Shown here piece after piece: positions 63,301-64,000 of a stretch of 64,000 bases of DNA (the first letter of the stretch is position 1; the number at the start of each line of letters is the position of its first letter). Source of the DNA: Diplonema japonicum (lineage: Eukaryota > Euglenozoa > Diplonemea > Diplonemida > Diplonemidae); assembly GCA_964019335.1 (NCBI GenBank), contig OZ025710.1:310001-374000 (forward strand). The letters are read 5' to 3'. The notes beneath the pieces are model-generated. The model worked only from the letters and a program-made list of their open reading frames with translations. It made no database searches and was not told the DNA's origin. The position numbers and the translations under genes were made by a program.

Positions 63301-64000
63301 GGGATCGTGATGAGGAGGTTCAGCTACCACACCTTCCAGGACGACAACGCGGAGGCGAAGCTGAAGCCGCTTGTGACGGACCCGAAGAACGACCACTTCA
63401 TGAACCTCATGCTGGACGAGATCCCGGGGCAGGTGCTGGAGCCCTTCTGCGACCCGAACTCGAAGTTCGGGAAGGCGCTGATCCCCCCCGTGGACGCGAA
63501 GCACTACCAGTGCGCGACCTGGGGGTTCAAGGACGAGTGCAACGCCGACAGCCTGTGCGAGTGGACGACCCCGCGTCTCACGACCTGCTCGTCCACGACG
63601 GGGTGCCCCCAGCTGAACTGCCAGGGGATCCCGCAGCAGTACAAGGGACTGTACGACTGCAGCAAGTGCAAGCTGCAGAGGGCGACGGTGATCTGCGGGG
63701 CGACGGTGCGGTCGTCGATCTCCGGGACGTGCGAGGAGACACACTGCGCGAAGTGCTGCGACAAAAAGTGCTGCGACGCCGACCCCGCGTGCGGGTGGCA
63801 GACACCGGGCGACGTGTGCGTGCGCAACGTGTGCAAGTACACGGACCAGAACGCGTGTGTGAACGACCCCGACCTCCTGTGCAAGTGGGACGGGAGCAAG
63901 TGCGACCCGAAGCCGTGCGGCTCGATCTTCGTGAGGGAAAAGTGTTTGAACAGCACGGCGGACTGCCAGTGGGACACGTCCCTCGACCCCCCCGTGTGCA
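60331..64000 (+). CDS. Secreted C-type lectin / Cys-rich repeat / VWA protein, 3' end beyond window
   Basis: The frame is open for 1223 codons to the window end. A signal peptide (MHRPVMLVSLAASCLG) leads into a beta repeat (GILQMSGDATIDQYAQA, then SVTFTSTS). A C-type lectin domain follows at about residues 125-330. It carries WIGS, the sugar/calcium motif EPN (ATAEPNEY), WND (SGKWNDYPNG) and the closing YVCEW. Next are over ten Cys modules of about 40-50 residues with a C.WD signature (SCKWDRTQ, MCDWDTT, CVWDMS, GCTWDGTDC). A VWA domain starts near residue 795 with MIDAS DGSGSMS and later IIIADGG. More Cys modules continue to the edge. It is probably a surface or matrix adhesion protein binding glycans. 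Base composition is clearly more GC-rich than the genes to its left. Long antisense frames here are composition shadows. Confidence 0.88.
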   Translation, partial: MHRPVMLVSLAASCLGTVYDQGVPMTPFPDVKCSDITFTPGAGCSCTTTISGSVVDVEDGFDPATDTLTCGACASLGITPNFDRTTGILQMSGDATIDQYAQAIASVTFTSTSGAGTSRRLTYNFGHAMYSTHTGNFYEYYPKNNVNCNTVGNCHWDDAQSECADKSKDILGLAGYLITITSQDEQDVASAKLHGEGWIGSADIAKEGEWRWLTGPEGCPPYNLQLTGAARTACDVGYPLPELKDACSGPDCGQGMLIGSGKGSSFRTASGAYANWATAEPNEYSKDCPGTCATTGEDYGHYYGSGKWNDYPNGHTRIEGYVCEWGGVGNLCMSKDDVYGSQIVTAGCSSYTNQGVCEARLPAGSCKWDRTQNPAKCVEAGCRRYDSMTTCEGDLMCDWDTTKSPPECVDNYCAVTHAAAASCNADKTADGPCYWKGNTCQPLVCTDVTDKCSCLQASPQCAWVGGTCVNPALTSNPLCGGKATDSACMADANCVWDMSRTPLCQISECYPLCTQQTCSAKSGCTWDGTDCKREQPGCAKHADAASCKQDDKCLWDVMWATANTCVDNPCRTITDQQACTAVAMEMPSPCTAPRGNPDYCFLNVCEYDANKAPSCNPKKCLHTAEGECNAEDGCQWVPLATPAPTGPPSTLVEYCAEEKCKYTNTQQCNNDPYCKWDDQRSTCVEAKCPKHPDELTCDQDKVCHWDSSSSPPICGPTVCGVHTTQGACTANSGCMWEDSSNPAYCTAASCERYNVPNPNDKCGCVADPDCSWVADTTGSGNSHCAKTSFSTCPDMDVAFVVDGSGSMSRSFGNHPHGFYGLMETLRDWVRTLPLTGEDHTVGGNSNVKGGGFRLTFIQFSRAEATPAMDHPTNCAVGQCTDGLFSGNINELMGDIDWHEANYQGQWTYLHDALLDVADHAFLPTQSPPHRKHVVIIIADGGLTDYDGDACSAGTSCGQCPRGCDANWKPTYPGMLDDAQQKLRDEDVIVFGIVMRRFSYHTFQDDNAEAKLKPLVTDPKNDHFMNLMLDEIPGQVLEPFCDPNSKFGKALIPPVDAKHYQCATWGFKDECNADSLCEWTTPRLTTCSSTTGCPQLNCQGIPQQYKGLYDCSKCKLQRATVICGATVRSSISGTCEETHCAKCCDKKCCDADPACGWQTPGDVCVRNVCKYTDQNACVNDPDLLCKWDGSKCDPKPCGSIFVREKCLNSTADCQWDTSLDPPVC

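Noticed and set aside
61849-63744. Long antisense frame of 631 residues, and another at 60217-61581
   Set aside because: These are Arg/Val/His-rich composition shadows opposite the GC-rich lectin gene. They have no motif and the sense strand has clear domains.
1-64000. tRNA, rRNA, CRISPR arrays and transposase genes
   Set aside because: I looked on both strands and saw no tRNA-like cloverleaf with A/B boxes, no rRNA, no regularly spaced repeats, and no integrase, transposase or reverse-transcriptase motifs.

Overview
The window is nuclear DNA from a flagellated protist. All 24 complete genes and the two genes cut by the window ends lie on the + strand. Intergenic spacers are short and made almost entirely of homopolymer A, T and C tracts. 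Introns are few, tiny (mostly 37-64 nt) and GT-AG. A pyrimidine tract ending in AG often sits just before the predicted 5' UTR. Long head-to-tail blocks of this kind suggest polycistronic transcription with trans-splicing, as in Euglenozoa (diplonemids, euglenids, kinetoplastids). A protein with the domain order of the Euglena photoactivated adenylyl cyclase fits that reading. No spliced-leader gene or rRNA is present to prove the lineage, so the assignment is an inference.

Layout. 1-2829: 3' part of a myosin heavy chain. 3544-16427: an axonemal dynein heavy chain in seven exons. 16720-19083: a BLUF/cyclase-like/BLUF/cyclase-like protein with degenerate catalytic sites. 19301-21118: a kelch protein. 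21265-22476: two identical tandem copies of the ribosomal protein uS19 (RPS15) gene. 22745-25316: a Pumilio-family RNA-binding protein in six exons. 26522-28009: an EF-Ts-like mitochondrial elongation factor. 28084-30417: a FYVE-like zinc protein. 30536-30932: a three-exon gene for a small, probably mitochondrial protein. 30933-32363: a low-complexity spacer holding the first copy of a 44-bp repeat. 32364-35395: a small unknown protein and a kinesin. 36388-38832: the complex I assembly factor NDUFAF5 and a leucine-rich-repeat-like protein. 39902-44327: a 996-residue unknown protein in five exons, a 74-residue unknown protein and an EF-hand-like protein. 44592-46178: a GOST/GpcrRhopsn4-type seven-helix protein, followed by the second copy of the 44-bp repeat. 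46891-49215: MCM8. 49373-50086: a secreted Cys-rich protein. 50287-52098: zuotin/DNAJC2. 52798-53578: a Tim17/22/23-family translocase subunit in four exons. 54101-59182: a 1693-residue protein with bacterial-style cadherin/VCBS-like repeats. 59228-60002: a tandem pair of small basic-protein units, the second truncated. 60331-64000+: a GC-rich gene for a secreted C-type lectin / Cys-rich / VWA protein running off the window.

Several genes share broad themes: flagellar motility (dynein, kinesin, perhaps the cyclase-like protein) and mitochondrial biogenesis (Tim17-like, NDUFAF5, EF-Ts, small presequence protein). As expected for a polycistronic array, neighbours do not form obvious pathway operons. 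The most interesting points are the decayed tandem BLUF/cyclase protein, the exact 44-bp intergenic repeat, the oligo(A) leaders touching start codons, the RPS15 pair homogenised only over the gene body, and the repeat domain shared by the 1693-residue protein and the lectin protein.
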